Assembly (NCBI GenBank): GCA_902728285.1
Contig: CACVBU010000535.1
Span: forward strand, 1-64,000
Direction: 5' to 3'
DNA from: Clytia hemisphaerica
Taxonomy: Eukaryota > Cnidaria > Hydrozoa > Leptothecata > Clytiidae
Length of the DNA: 64,000 bases
This document shows positions 34,901-47,800 of the stretch, piece after piece. The position numbers were made by a program, and so were the translations under genes. The notes beneath the pieces are model-generated. The model saw only the letters and a program-made list of their open reading frames with translations. It had not been told where the DNA came from and made no database searches. Position 1 is the stretch's first letter; every line of letters starts with the position of its first letter.

Positions 34901-37900
34901 TTATTAATAAGCGACTGTAGTGCAAACAGGTGCAAAGGTAGAGCATTCGGCAACAGTACACTTGGTTGCAGGTTCGATCCCTGGCCGGTCATACACGCTT
35001 TTTTATAAGAATATACTTTATAAGAATATCTATGATGAAATTGGCCAAAAAAATAAGAATATGCTAAGAATACCACCATCATGGAATTTGGTAACTGAAC
35101 CTAAAAGAATGCTATTTTTAGAGCATTCTACCATTGAATTGCCAAATTTTGCCTAGAAATGCTCAAATGTTTCACAAAAATAATTTTTTTTTTGCCTGAC
35201 ATATGTATTACATGCTCGATTTTGGTTGGATTTGGATCCAAGCCTAAGAACACCATAAGAATATTCATGATGAATTGGAAAAAGACTATTCTTATAAAAA
35301 AAGCGTTTTTTTTTTATCCCGAAACGGTGCCTAATGCCTCTCTGACAAATGCTCAGTAATTAAGGAGATGGATTGAGGGTAAGTGGAGCAATCAAAGAAG
35401 GATTGGCACCCTCCCATACCTTCGTGTAGATGGCTAGAGGATTCTTCGGATCGCTTCTAACTGCGGACAGAAACATACTTAGTTATATAGACTGATCGAA
35501 ATGAAAGGGATAACCGGAATATGGTTTTTGGTAATCGAAAAAAATCTAAAATAACTCCCAAAGATGGTGTGTATATAGATAAGAGATTTCGTTTAAGCAG
35601 AAATGCATACTTTCTAGATTCGTAGTCCAGTTGTTTATCAACAGGTCGCACTCGTTTCGGCGTGATGCTTAAATCCTTCACATCTATCGTTTTGCTGGAC
35701 GGCTGTTAAAGGTAAGGGAAGAAAGTCCGATACGTAAAAGCTGGATAGTAGTTCAAATCCTATTTAAACATTATTGTCATTTCAAAAACTGGTATTTATT
35801 TTAAAAAATCGAAAAGAGAACTTCTCGTAGTAGTGATTATTTCATAATTACAGTATCAGAAAGATCAATTGTACGAAAGAGAACATTATTGGTTCCGATG
35901 ATCCCACTCAACATCGTCTTCCCAACAATCGTTAGTCTTTGAAAATTCACATTTATCATTATAAAAATTATTGTTAGGTAGGGAATAGAAACGTAAGTGA
36001 ATGATTTTTAGGAGGCTGGGACAGAGGTCTCCCTGAACTATAGTAGCACTACTACAAATGGCAGTGGTCGAATCAGTTTCTCGTCTGAGACAGAAAATGG
36101 TTTTTACGCCGTAAATTAGCACATATTCTTTAAGTTTGTGACTAATTATGCAGGATTTTGAGACTGAAAAGGCTCTTATATACTTCACTGAGATGAAAAC
36201 CTGTTTGAGACGGAAGAACTTTTTAACACTAAAATAAAAACAAAATTACCGTTCGTTTGGGATAGTTGAATTGAATTTTGCCATCCCATGATCCTTCACC
36301 GTGGCAAATCACTTGTCCAGTATCGCTTGAAGAATTCCTGAGAGGAAACGAAATCCGACATTAACAAAACTGAAATCTTTTTGCTTATTTCTCACTACTC
36401 TTGACCGAGCTATATCCACCATACTTTTTTGTGGTACCCTAATGGTAGCTTTACTCGATGTAGGTTAATTTATAATTCAATGGAATTTTTCTGTTTAAAA
36501 TGTATCCCCAAGTTTGAGTACGTGCTACCATTTCTTTGAAAATATCACTTTCAAAAAACTCTAATCAAATTTTTTGATTGGCTGGTCTCGAGAAATGTTG
36601 TCCCTAGCGCATATAGATATTTTCAAAGTATGATACCGCTCAGTCAATTGTACTTATTGAACGGCTTTAAGATATGAAAAGATAAGATAATCCATCAATA
36701 ACTTACTTGACTTCGAAGGTTACTCTGTTCAGCTTTCCACCATAAAATGGCTATAAGAAATGTGGAAAGATTAAACCTGGTTCCAGTAAAAAGAACTTTT
36801 AATGGCTAATTTCACTCCTAAATCCGCGTAAGAAGAATTAAAAAAATATATTTTTGCTAGATTAACCTAGAATTCACCAAACTTAAATTCCCGCTAAATT
36901 CATTTTTTTCATACATCCCCAAGTTTGTGCTGATTCAGCTTTCCTTTACCTTAGTGTGAAAAGTAACGGATGCGCTGTATCCAGATTGCGGACATCTTAT
37001 TAACGTTCGGCCGCCGAGTTCGATCCAAGGCTGCGTTAGGATCGACCTAAAAAATAAGAAACCAATATTGAGATAATGCTTCAAATATTCAATGGTGGAA
37101 TAACATAATTTTTTCATGATTAAAAAAGAATTCCTCAAACTTTTGAGCACATTCTCAAGAGGATGATGATAAAGTATTCTGATTTTTTGCTAAGAGATTT
37201 TCAAGTCCTTTACTTTTTTTGCCTAATGTTCTTCCAAGGTCCAGATATCAAGTTAAGAAATTTTCGACTTCAGCAAGACAACAATTTTCAACGTACAAAA
37301 ATTCGAACGTAAAGATCTTTTCATCCATTTATATCTGTATTTTAAAAATGAATTTAGGCAAAAAGATTTGGAGGTTTTTCTTAGGAGGATAGAATTTTGC
37401 CAATAAAAACAGCAGTTTTGTACGAGATCACAATACTGACCTACAATAAGCATTTGGAAAGGTTATGATGTAATCTTCGTGTAACTCCGGCAAGCTGATC
37501 ACACCTGAAATATTTAATTGAGTGTGAGAAAAATAAGTCATTGAAACAGTTTCGAACTTTGTACCAAAAAGGAAAGACAAATTGGCAAGAGTCATTGTAC
37601 TTTATTTATACAGGTAATGACTTTAGCGAAGTTAAATTTTTCGAGACTTTTACGAGTACCAGACTGTAACTTATTCCTTGGCGAAATGATGTTTCATTCC
37701 TATCTTACAAGTTTGATGATAAAAAACTTCGAGACACGAGTAAGAAAATCAGATCGCTCAAAATCAGATTACAAATATTTTCAAGGTCTCAATATTTAAA
37801 TCATCAATGACTCTAAGATTTTCAATATTTAAAGGGAAGTCCCGTGGACACAATATCAAAAAGTAAAAAATCAGCGCCATAGCCTGAGGGTCCCTATTTA

Positions 37901-38894
37901 ATTAGTGGTCCTTCCACAACTAACAACGACGGCTAGCCTTAAAATATTGACTCTAAAACCTAACAATAAAACTGCCAATAAACAAAACAAAACCAACCTT
38001 CGCCAACGTTGATAACTCCAATAGACATTCCATAAAATTTGGATTTCGTCCAAATGTGCGTGTTCATGCAAATCTTCTTCGAGGGACACTCCGCGTAAAA
38101 AGCCGAAACTAAAATATTAATAGAAGTGTGATCAAAAGTTTCAAAGTGCCTCATTGTCAATACCACTGTGTCACAGACGCCTCTGACCCCCGCCTCACTG
38201 TAAAATTGGGCCGAGATTTTGTCCCTGGTAGGAAGATACTCTTCAATTTCAGCCATACTAAAAAATTGACTTTGATTTCATCCCTATTTGAAATTCAAGG
38301 GAAAACTGCACTCCAAGACCATCCCCGCTTGATTTTTCAAGCTAGGAACGAGATTATTTATTTTTCATTGAAATTGTGAGGTGTACTATATTGAGATTAC
38401 TTTGTTCGCAAGAACCGCTGAAGACTGTTTGAACGGTGGTTCAACCATGCCGGATATTCTTTAAAACCAAAATTTAATTCATAAGAGGCGCACTGGACCA
38501 AAGTTATATGGCCTTTTGTGGTCGAAGTTTTTAGAAATTTGGCTTTTCAGTGGTCAAAGCTAATTCTTTCAGACGGAAATGGACAACAAATTAGACAAGA
38601 TTCTTCAAATTTTGCAGGATTATACTGAATTTGAAAACGGAAAAGCCAACGAAGGGTACCCTTTATAAAAGTTTCATAGAAAATATAAAAGGCCTTACTT
38701 GGCGGATGATGTGAAACTTGCTCAGCAACGAAGTAAACACGACCTTCAGGACCCACTGGGCTGTCGCCATTCAAAAGTGGGTCCGGTTGTGAGGTTTGTT
38801 GTTGTGAAGTGTTATTGATAGTTGAGGAAGTATCCATGGAGCAGACGAAATATTCTCCAAGGATTGGGTTATATGGTTTCTTAGCAACACCAGA
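31950..38894 (-). CDS. OSBPL11-like: ORP gene 3' exons: lipid-transfer domain core and C-terminus
   Basis: Exons 38894-38699, 38108-37998, 37504-37441, 37046-36950, 36750-36707, 36337-36250, 35702-35611, 33359-33290, 32532-32467 and 32048-31950. They contain [106 protein letters not shown] and [19 protein letters not shown]. The final exon ([14 protein letters not shown] onward) diverges from vertebrates, is basic, and ends with TGA at 31952-31950. Confidence 0.9.
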
Positions 38895-41800
38895 CTGAAA
38901 GAAAATCATTATCTTTATTATTATTTTTATTATTACTCACGAATATTTGATCAGAAAAGTTCTAGCAGTCATAACATAAAATTAGCCATATCTTCCGACT
39001 ACGGTCAAAAATGACAAACCGCATATTTACCCAAAATACATACGAAATCTTTTCTTTATTTTATATATTGGAGAAATTACAAAATGTGTTTCCCGCTAGT
39101 TCTAACTAAACTGCAGGGATCCCACGCCTGAATATCTTAATTTTAGAACAAATTTTAGGAGGATTTTGGTCAAATTTTAGGAGAATTTTAGGAGAGTTTT
39201 CAATTTTTTAGGGGAATTTTAGGAAATAAATTTCTAAAATCGACCTGAAGTCAGCAATCAGAAAAATGTTCTACCGAGAAAAAAATCACCCACAGGAAGA
39301 CTGAAATAATGTAACAAAAATAAAACTACTTTATGTATTGGTAAACTATTATTCGTTCTAAAATAAATTCTCTCATTATGGCTAAATCACCAGTCATACT
39401 TACTGCTAACTTAGAAGATCAAAAATATTAACAAAAGGCATCTTGAATTAGAAAAACTTAGGACAAATTTGAAATGTAATCTGAGCAACATAGACTGATT
39501 TTATTCAAAGTAACAAAAGATATTTCAACAGAAGGCTAGTTACCAAAAAACCTATTTTTAGATCTTCCAAAAATTGGAAAGATAAAAAATAGACGACAGG
39601 TTTGGAGACCAATGTGTCCTAATACACAAACAAAATAAAACTAGTCATAATAGTTGAGCCTCAAAAACAAACTAAAGCATACTATCAACTTATTAATATA
39701 AATAATCAGGCACATTATGCATGGCTCCAACTGGGGTTCTAGGTCCCCCCGCCAAATTTAGGTCCCCCCCCCCCTGAGAACAAGGTCCCCCCCAGCCTGA
39801 TAAAATTTTAGGTCCCATTATAGGGGAAAATTTTATGTCATTAACAAAGCTCTATTTACATGTGTGTGCACTTTTAGAGAATGCAATAGAATGTCTTCAT
39901 TTTTGCATTGTAAGGATCAGATCACACTTTGCATGAAAACAAAAAGGTTTAGAGAAATTAAAAACCAACAATAAAGAAAAATATTTAGGAAGTGTTATTT
40001 AGCCCCCAGAGTTACATAAACTAATGCAGGTCCCCCCCAAGATGGAGCTCCCCCGCCTGTTGGGAAAAACAAGCAGCTCCCACCTCTTATATGGCAAATT
40101 TTAGGTGTAGCGGGGGGGGGGGGGGGGTGCGAGCCATGACATTTACTCCTAACTTAGATTCTCAAAAATCTTAACAAAAGGCAACTTGAATTAGAAAAAC
40201 TGGGGACAAATTTGAGATGTAGGCTGAGCAATATTGACTGATTTTATTCAAAGCAACAAAAGAAAGGATATCGCTACTGTTTTAACAAAAGGCTAGTTAC
40301 CTACAGTGCCGTTGCAACTGGGGGGGGGCAAGGGGGGGGGCTATGGGCTATGCCCCCCCCCCCCCCCAATAATTTTTTCAAAAATTGTTATTTTGCAAAA
40401 TGCAAAGTTTTTCTTTTTTAATTTTTAATTTGTTCTCGAAAGCATTTTATTCTGAGTGCATTTTCAAGCAATCTAGAGCTCAAATTTTCAAAATTTTCCC
40501 CTCGGGCCAAACCATGGTTGGCCCTCGCGGTGTCACTAACCTTCAGCCCCTCAATATGAAATTGCTTCCTACGACTCTGCAAAAAAACTCATCTTGAGAT
40601 CTTACAAAAATTGAATAGGTAAAAAATAGTTGATGATAGCAGATGAAAGAGGATGGCAAGACAGATTATTTAGAACATTTTGTAATGAGAAGTTAGAAAA
40701 TGGTTGTCAGCGTTCATAATTTCTTTTCATTTTTGCTTAAATGAAACAAAAGAATAGTAGATTAACAGGGAAAGGCGTTGTATTGTAATAAAGCTTATGC
40801 TCAAGTAAAAAGTTCACAGATGAGGGCGCAAACCACCAAACCTTGCTCTTAAAACATTTGAGCCCTCTTTGTTGAATAAAGTCTGCACTCCTTCAATAAA
40901 CATAGGCTTTTGTTTCAAATATTTCAGTGCAAAAATACATTTTAAACATGTTGTTTCAAGGTCAGGTAGCTTGCTTAGTTTCTTGTCTGATTATACAAAT
41001 ATACAAACATAATCGGCTACCGTGCTTGATAAATTTTTTAGATTTTAGGAATTTAGGAGAATTTGTTGAATTTTAGGAGGATTTTAGGAGTTTGGACTTA
41101 TTTTAGGAATTTTAGGAATTTTAGGAGGAGTGGGATCCCTGCTAAAGGAAAGTTAAGAAGTTTCTCATAAGCTCCAGAAAGTGTTTGGTTAGCGGTTGCA
41201 GAAAAACAAAAGAATTTCGCTTCTAGAACCCAGTCTTTTTTGACATCATATGGAGAGAAAATCAGACAGAAAAGGCTCAAATTCGTCCTTTTTTATAAGA
41301 AGTAATAAAAATTTGGTTCGAATGAACTTTTTAATTATTTTTTTCTCAAGTTTGAAAAACAATAGTTTCGAGGCAATTGTCCTGGGATGAATTGTCCGGG
41401 CCAACTGTCCGGGGGGTATTGTCCTGTCAGGACATACAAAAAGAAACAGAGCCACCCGGGTATCAAAGAAAATGATTCATGGCATAATAAATAAACAATG
41501 AATTACCTTTCTTCCAACGTGAAATGAGGTCAAATAAAATTCTAAAACGGCTAACATTCGATCTTCAGGTGTTTTTCGGTCAGGTATACTAAAACCAGAG
41601 ATAAATAAATATACAGTTGACGCTCTCTAATTCGATCTTCAAGGGGAATTGGATTTTCTTCGAATAAAGGAGCTTATCGAATAAGGGGGCGTCGGTTATG
41701 AGAGCTTCTTGTTGACGAGGACTTTAAATTTCATCAAATAAGGGAGCCTATCGAATAGTAGAACGTCGAATTAAAGAGCGTCAACTATATCACAAATTTT

Positions 41801-44800
41801 CATTATTTGGAAAAAAGACATTTTCAATTTCTTTTTTTGCAGATTTCAGGAAGAGACATTAATTTTAAGAAATACAAAAGATTGTGTTCGAAGGTTTGTT
41901 ATCGTGGCTTAAAAAATCCCATACATTACCTTGTGAAGAGATCTGAGTGGCCCAAAAAGTCAGCATACATCTCCAAAAGTGAACGTTTTTCCAAAACAAA
42001 AGTCGGTAGAACAACCTGAAAAAATAGTAGGGAAAACCCTCTTGAATATGATGGAATATTAGCCCGCGATCATTATATTAATCAAATTTAGGAATTTATT
42101 AAGATTCTTAGCTAAGACTGTAAGAAGTAATTTATTAATATGTAACCCCTAACTGACCTTAATAAACCCTGGACAAAGTCATGTTCACCATCTTTGATCG
42201 GAGTTTTGGTACCCGCAAAAAAGCTATTGCAGTGTTAAGAATAAACGCCAAACACTACATTATCACAAGTATGCAAAGTAGAGCTAGCACTCTCGATGCA
42301 TTTACACCACTATTGAGTAGTGCTACAATTAGGGTACCACTTTCAAAAAATTCCGATAAAAAGATTTTCCTTGGGCGGGATCGAGAGCCTGGCCTCCACG
42401 GTATATATTAACCTTAGTTGGTCTAAGAGTAAAAGGAAAACGCACGTACCCTCGTCAAGTCCATACCAAGTTTCAATTGTGATAAGAGGTGAAGTATGAC
42501 ACTTTTGTGAGGTTCCATATCTTCCAGCTGTTCGTCTGTGTATTTCTCTTTATCTTCTACTTCTTCCTCAGAATGTTGACTGATCGACATCAAACCTGAT
42601 GCAAAGCAAAAAGAGAAGAAAAAGTAAATACGATGGATTCTCTCTATTTCGAAACTCTTATTAAAGGATCGAATTTTAGTTCATAGATTGAATACCTAAA
42701 AATGACCTTGATAACGTCATCATTTTCAGGGTACCATTTTGGAATTATTGAAGAGGGGCACATTCCCCTTAACCGAGCAACACAAAGCCCTGACATCCGC
42801 TGGGTAGATAGGGTTAATACTCTTGCGAAAAATACCGGGTGCACCAAAAAAAAAGTATACAGGTTTGTCGAGATATTGTGCGCTTCAGGATTTAAATCTT
42901 TTGTTCATTCTTTTTTAATCTTGTAGAGGATGCTCTAACTTAAATTTTGAGCTATCATACATTAGGTTTGAAAAAGTAGTTCAAAACTTATTTTAAAAAA
43001 ACTGACTTTTTTTTAATGTCAAAATTTCAAAAAATCATCAAAAACAGCGACCAAACCTTTCTCTTGCACTTACCTTTTTTACAAATTAAAATACCAAAAA
43101 AAACAACAACAACTGTGTTCATCAAAACTCGTTACAGAATTTAGAAATAGTGGGATAATATTTTTGGTAAAGCTGAAAAAAAGTTTTGGAAATCTCCAAG
43201 AGAGGTTTTGATGTTATGGGTGTGATAATGTGAGAACACTTTCGAAAAATAGATCACCATTCCTCGACTAGTTGTTCAAAGAACTTGGGTCTGCATTGAT
43301 TTTGCTGGTGTTGGAAATGTTCATGGCGTGCAAATTAAGATGGACAAACTGTTGGCAAAATATAAGATAAGAGAAAAGGAATGAAAGATACAATAGAATT
43401 TTGTTTTTGTCATTGTCTTATTTATAGCTAGATTGCTGTTTTTAATGATTTTTTGAAATTTCGACATGGAAATAGTCAGTTTTTAAAAATAACTTTTGAG
43501 CTACTTTTTCAAACCTAATGTATCATAGCCCAAAATTCAAGTTAGAGCATCCTCTATACAATAAAAAAAGAATGAACAAAAAAATTAAATCTTGAAGCTC
43601 ATTATATCTCGACAAACCTGTATACTTTTTTTGGTTCACCCGGTATATGCATTGCATTGAGGTGATAAAGTAAGGTCAATTTAGTTGATCTTTTCGAATG
43701 TTAAAAATAGTTCTCAGGGAAATTGTGTCTTGCATCGAATAGAGTTTTTACTTGGCTTCTTTCTTTAAGTTATCGCTTAATCATGTCATGCATTTAGAAA
43801 AGACTTTTCATTTGAATTCATCATCATTTCCCTTAAAAGCCGTCAAGGTCTGGTTAATCTCATACAGAAAATCCATTCTGTGCACGTCAGGCTCTGTTCT
43901 AAAGGGATGTGGCTCCTTTAAAATCTTTGGCGTTCCGCCAAAACAATCGCGTTCCTTTTCGCTTAAAAAACGAAAACGAAAGCGACTGGGTTCTAATGTT
44001 TATGCTAATGATTGATGTTTGATTTTGGTGCGATTGATTTGCTTCAGCCAATCAACATTTTCAAAAACTCATTTTAACATTCATCCCAAACCAGGATGAA
44101 AAAGATCAATCCGGTCCGTGAACCTTGGCAGATTTTCTTACGGAACAATGCGCAGAGTATCAGAATCTACTCGGAGATTAACCGTTGATAGGATACTTAC
44201 CTTAAGACAGAGATTATAATGAGACCAAAGGTTTCAACCAACACAACTTACTTCTTTGAGTGAGGTTATCACATGCACCACCAGCAGCTGCTACATCCAT
44301 CGCTTCCTCGATGCTCTCCTCGCTGGTTGTCGATCCACTCTTATTGATAAACCCTTTATTCCTGTAAAAAAAAATAAAGAATTTTCGTTACAAAAGCCAG
44401 TGGTCCATATAGTTAAGTGATCAAAGCATAGCTAATTGGTCAAAGCATAGCTCAGACAGACTTTGTTACTTCATCTTCGTTTGTTTCTTTAGCATTAAAA
44501 ACATAGCTCGATTCTTATAATTACTTTCGAAACGAATTCGAAGAATATCAGAAAAAAAAACCTTAAGTTAACCCTAGAATGTCTGAAAATCACACGGAAA
44601 GAGTGTTACAAAGATCTGAAAACCATCATAATAATTCTTTCTGTAATAGCGCAAAAAAAAAAAAAAAACATTATAGACTTACTGAGGTTCAAACCACTTA
44701 ATCTTTGCACCTAAAAATTGTTAAGGAAGAGAGAGTTAAACATTTTATAAGGAAACATTGAAAGTAAAACCGACAGACGAAATGTCTAGACATTGGGGGA

Positions 44801-47800
44801 ATCGAAATCAAACGTGGTAGATACTATTCCCAATGATGGGGTAGAAATTATTAAAAGAAGACTTGTTTTTTTTTTCGTGGAATAGCTACAGTTCACTTTC
44901 TCTAATTCGACCTTAACCCTATTTTTGTCAGGAAGTGTTTTCAACCACCTGCTCTTTCGGTAGTACCTCACTGAATCTTTTAAAAGAATTTTTATGACTT
45001 TTAATATTAATCTTATTATCAACAGTTTTACCAATTTCACAACCATAGGCCCACCATTCAATCAGGATTTACTTTTTTTGTTCAAACATGTCTCGAAATC
45101 CAGTCATTGCAAATGACGTCATATTTTTTTCGATAATTTTAAATGGACATAGAATCTTCTTCAAATTAGTGTAAGGTTTCACAAACTGAGAATCGCAGAA
45201 AGGTTAGAATAAAAAGCAAAAGAACTCTGATCAAAGATGGTGGATATAGTTTGGTCCAGGGCTTATAAAGGTCAGTGGGTTTGAATTTACTAGGAAGGAA
45301 TGACATAAAAATGTAATGCAACATTCTTAAAGACAGCGAATTTTGACGTCATTTCCTTGCAAATTCATCACCAGGCCCCTCAGAATCCAACCACGCAGTC
45401 AAGGGTTAATAAAATGGAGTCAGCTTTCTTACCTGGCGGTAGACTTGTAGTTTGAGCTGATCCTCTCACTTCCAAAGACTAAAAAAAGACAAACAAAACA
45501 ATACAAAAAATAAGAAGAAAGAAACTTTTAGTAAGATTTATAGAGTGAAAAACAACAAAAGACAGGCTATGATACTCTCATCAAGCCCTCAAGCTTGAGT
45601 GGGAGGACTAGCAAAATTCCAAATACAGTATTGTAAATTATTGAACAAGGGAAACTTATTTTTAACCAGGTTCACCCCTTCATTTTCTTTTAATGTTTCT
45701 TCCTTCTTTAAAGAATTATTTATTATATATTTCTCTTCTCTCTTGAAACCATTTTTTTTCTACTATCTTTTTGAATTTTTATTTATAATATAAAGATATT
45801 TTTCTTGCATTCATAGAATCAAAACAAAATGTTTCAAGAATAAAAAGGCTGTGAGCAATCAAAGGGCCAAAATACTAGAAAAATTGAGTTGCTTTTAACA
45901 AAACATCTTCATTTTCGAAGGATCCTTTGAATATTAAGTAAGACCTCTCCAAATGTATTGTTTATCAGATCAATCCACGACCCACATTCAGCATGGAAAT
46001 GCCCATTCCAAGCCAAAAACGAAAAGTCGTCTAGGAAAACATCGACAAATTTCTCCTCCTATTCTATTTTATGATAATAAAAAACTTTATCAGATTGAAA
46101 CATTTTTCCATTCCATTTAAAGAAAAAAATCACACATGGTTTTGTTAAAATAGAAAATTACTAACAACACTGAAAAATGAAATACTTTTCTCAATTTTAA
46201 TGAGACCATTTCTCCACCTTTTTTCCTCAGATTAAATTCCTACGGCTCTCTTTACCGAGTATACCGTAAAACAACATACAGTTTACTATAAAGGCTATCA
46301 ACTATAGGCAATTTTCACTGGCAATTTTTAATTCAAGTGGTTACTTAGGTATCAATAGAGGCAAAACCTCTCTAAATCTACATTTAGATTTGGGATAACT
46401 GGATTAGAAAAATGAAACTCAATAGACCGTTTTTTAGGCCTTTTAAAAAAAAATAGATCTTACAGGCTACTAACTTGTTTTCAAAGTCGATATTATTTCT
46501 ATGTAAATTGTTTGGCAACAATCGAAGGAATATTTCTAAGGATATTATACTATTTTCATGTGGTTTTAAAGGTTTTATTTTGACATAAGTGTTCCCGTTT
46601 CATATCAGACACATGTTTCACATCAGGACAGTGTCTGCCTATTGTTATATTATGCTGATATAAGCAAAAGAATGTTTTTCTTTTCCTTTTTCTAAACAAC
46701 CTTGCTCCACATTCATGTCAATTCAATATCAAAAAGCTTGTAAATTAAAATTGATGAGTAAAAAGTCGATATCACTCTTATTTAAAAGCAAAACCTCAAA
46801 AAACCCCTCAAACCCCCTGTAAATGATCTATAAAATATCCATGTTTGTTATAAACAAAGTGTAATTTGAAAACTATCGATACCTGCTGTTGAAGAATAGA
46901 GTAGCATTGTTGAAGAATGTTGACAGTGGCTTGTGAAGTGGCTTTCAGTAAAAGCACTTGCTAAAAGTTGAACAAAAGATAAATATCACTATTTGTTACT
47001 TATTAAAAGAATCTCACTGCTAAAAATAATCCCCAAATTTTTGCATCCATTGTTATTTCCAACCTTTCCAAGCCTTATCAAATTTCTTGAACTTTAATTC
47101 AAATCCTCCTGCCTAATACCATAAGATAGTTTGAAATAATATATGCCTGTGAAAATTTACTGATAGAAAAGTGCAGCTGTAATCAGTAAGAAAGAAATTC
47201 ATCAATTAGATCATTAACCTACCAGTAAGAAGAACGTTGGATCGGTAAGGTTTTAAAAACAAAAGTGGTCCTCTTCTAATGGAAGGTCACATAGTATTCA
47301 ATAACATATTGACCAATTTCAGGTTTCATCACAGACTCTCGTGATGAAGGCAAAAAGGAGTGGAATGAAAATATGAAAAGGTTGAGACACAAAATAAAGC
47401 ATACCTCGTCCAATGAATTCAAGGCTTCACCAGATGGAGGTCCATTCTAAATATTATAAAATAAACATAAAATCAATGAGAAACGATCTTGAAACGAAAC
47501 AAACTTTAGTTACCTTTAGTAACCCGAATTTTGTGTCTGCTATTATGGTGCATTTTAGTAGGAATCTAATTTTGTATATTTAGAAAAAGCCTAGTGTTCA
47601 CACCATTGGGGCAGGTGGAGAGCTGCAGGGATGCATCACATGACACTCTCGCCGTTATCCTTATTGTCTTCGAAATGCCACAATTCACACTTTTAAAATC
47701 CTCATTTCTGGGCGAAATTGGTCACTTTTCCGCCTTCTTAGACGCTATAATTTAAACCACTTAACTTGGAAAATCAAGGCCTGAAACAACATCAGATCCC

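Larger units (their letters stand above)
39398..40640. repeat. direct duplication of about 200 bp, second copy split by an insertion
   Basis: Copy one is 39398-39600. Copy two is 40139-40306 plus 40584-40640. Both run AACTTAGA..CTCAAAAAT / ATTAACAAAAGGCA, TTGAATTAGAAAAACT, GACTGATTTTATTCAAAG, GGCTAGTTACC, then AAAAAAC. In copy two the last two blocks are separated by the C/G-rich insert. Confidence 0.75.
39113..41142. mobile_element. 2-kb composite element bounded by GCAGGGATCCCAC inverted repeats
   Basis: GCAGGGATCCCAC at 39113-39125 is matched by its exact reverse complement at 41130-41142. Immediately inside both ends are runs of AATTTTAGGA-type repeats (39145-39235 and 41040-41125). Unlike true arms they read in the same orientation. 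The interior contains a direct duplication (39398-39600 and 40139-40640) and two younger insertions (39718-40139 and 40307-40583). TAAA flanks the left side two bases out and the right side directly. It occupies most of the ORP intron 38895-41506. Confidence 0.65.

Noticed and set aside
33594-34961. Proline/lysine-rich repeat peptides ([13 protein letters not shown]) on both strands
   Set aside because: They are translations of the GGAAAATTGCCCCC arrays of the foldback element and not genes.
34910-34991. tRNA gene
   Set aside because: A and B boxes are present, but the acceptor and anticodon arms do not pair properly, and the sequence continues into a dispersed repeat body; called a SINE head instead.
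35426-35462. Additional ORP exon (reading [12 protein letters not shown] on the minus strand, with AG and GT borders)
   Set aside because: It would end in phase 0, whereas the next exon at 33359 must start with one base of a split codon; direct joining of 35611 to 33359 restores the conserved [12 protein letters not shown].
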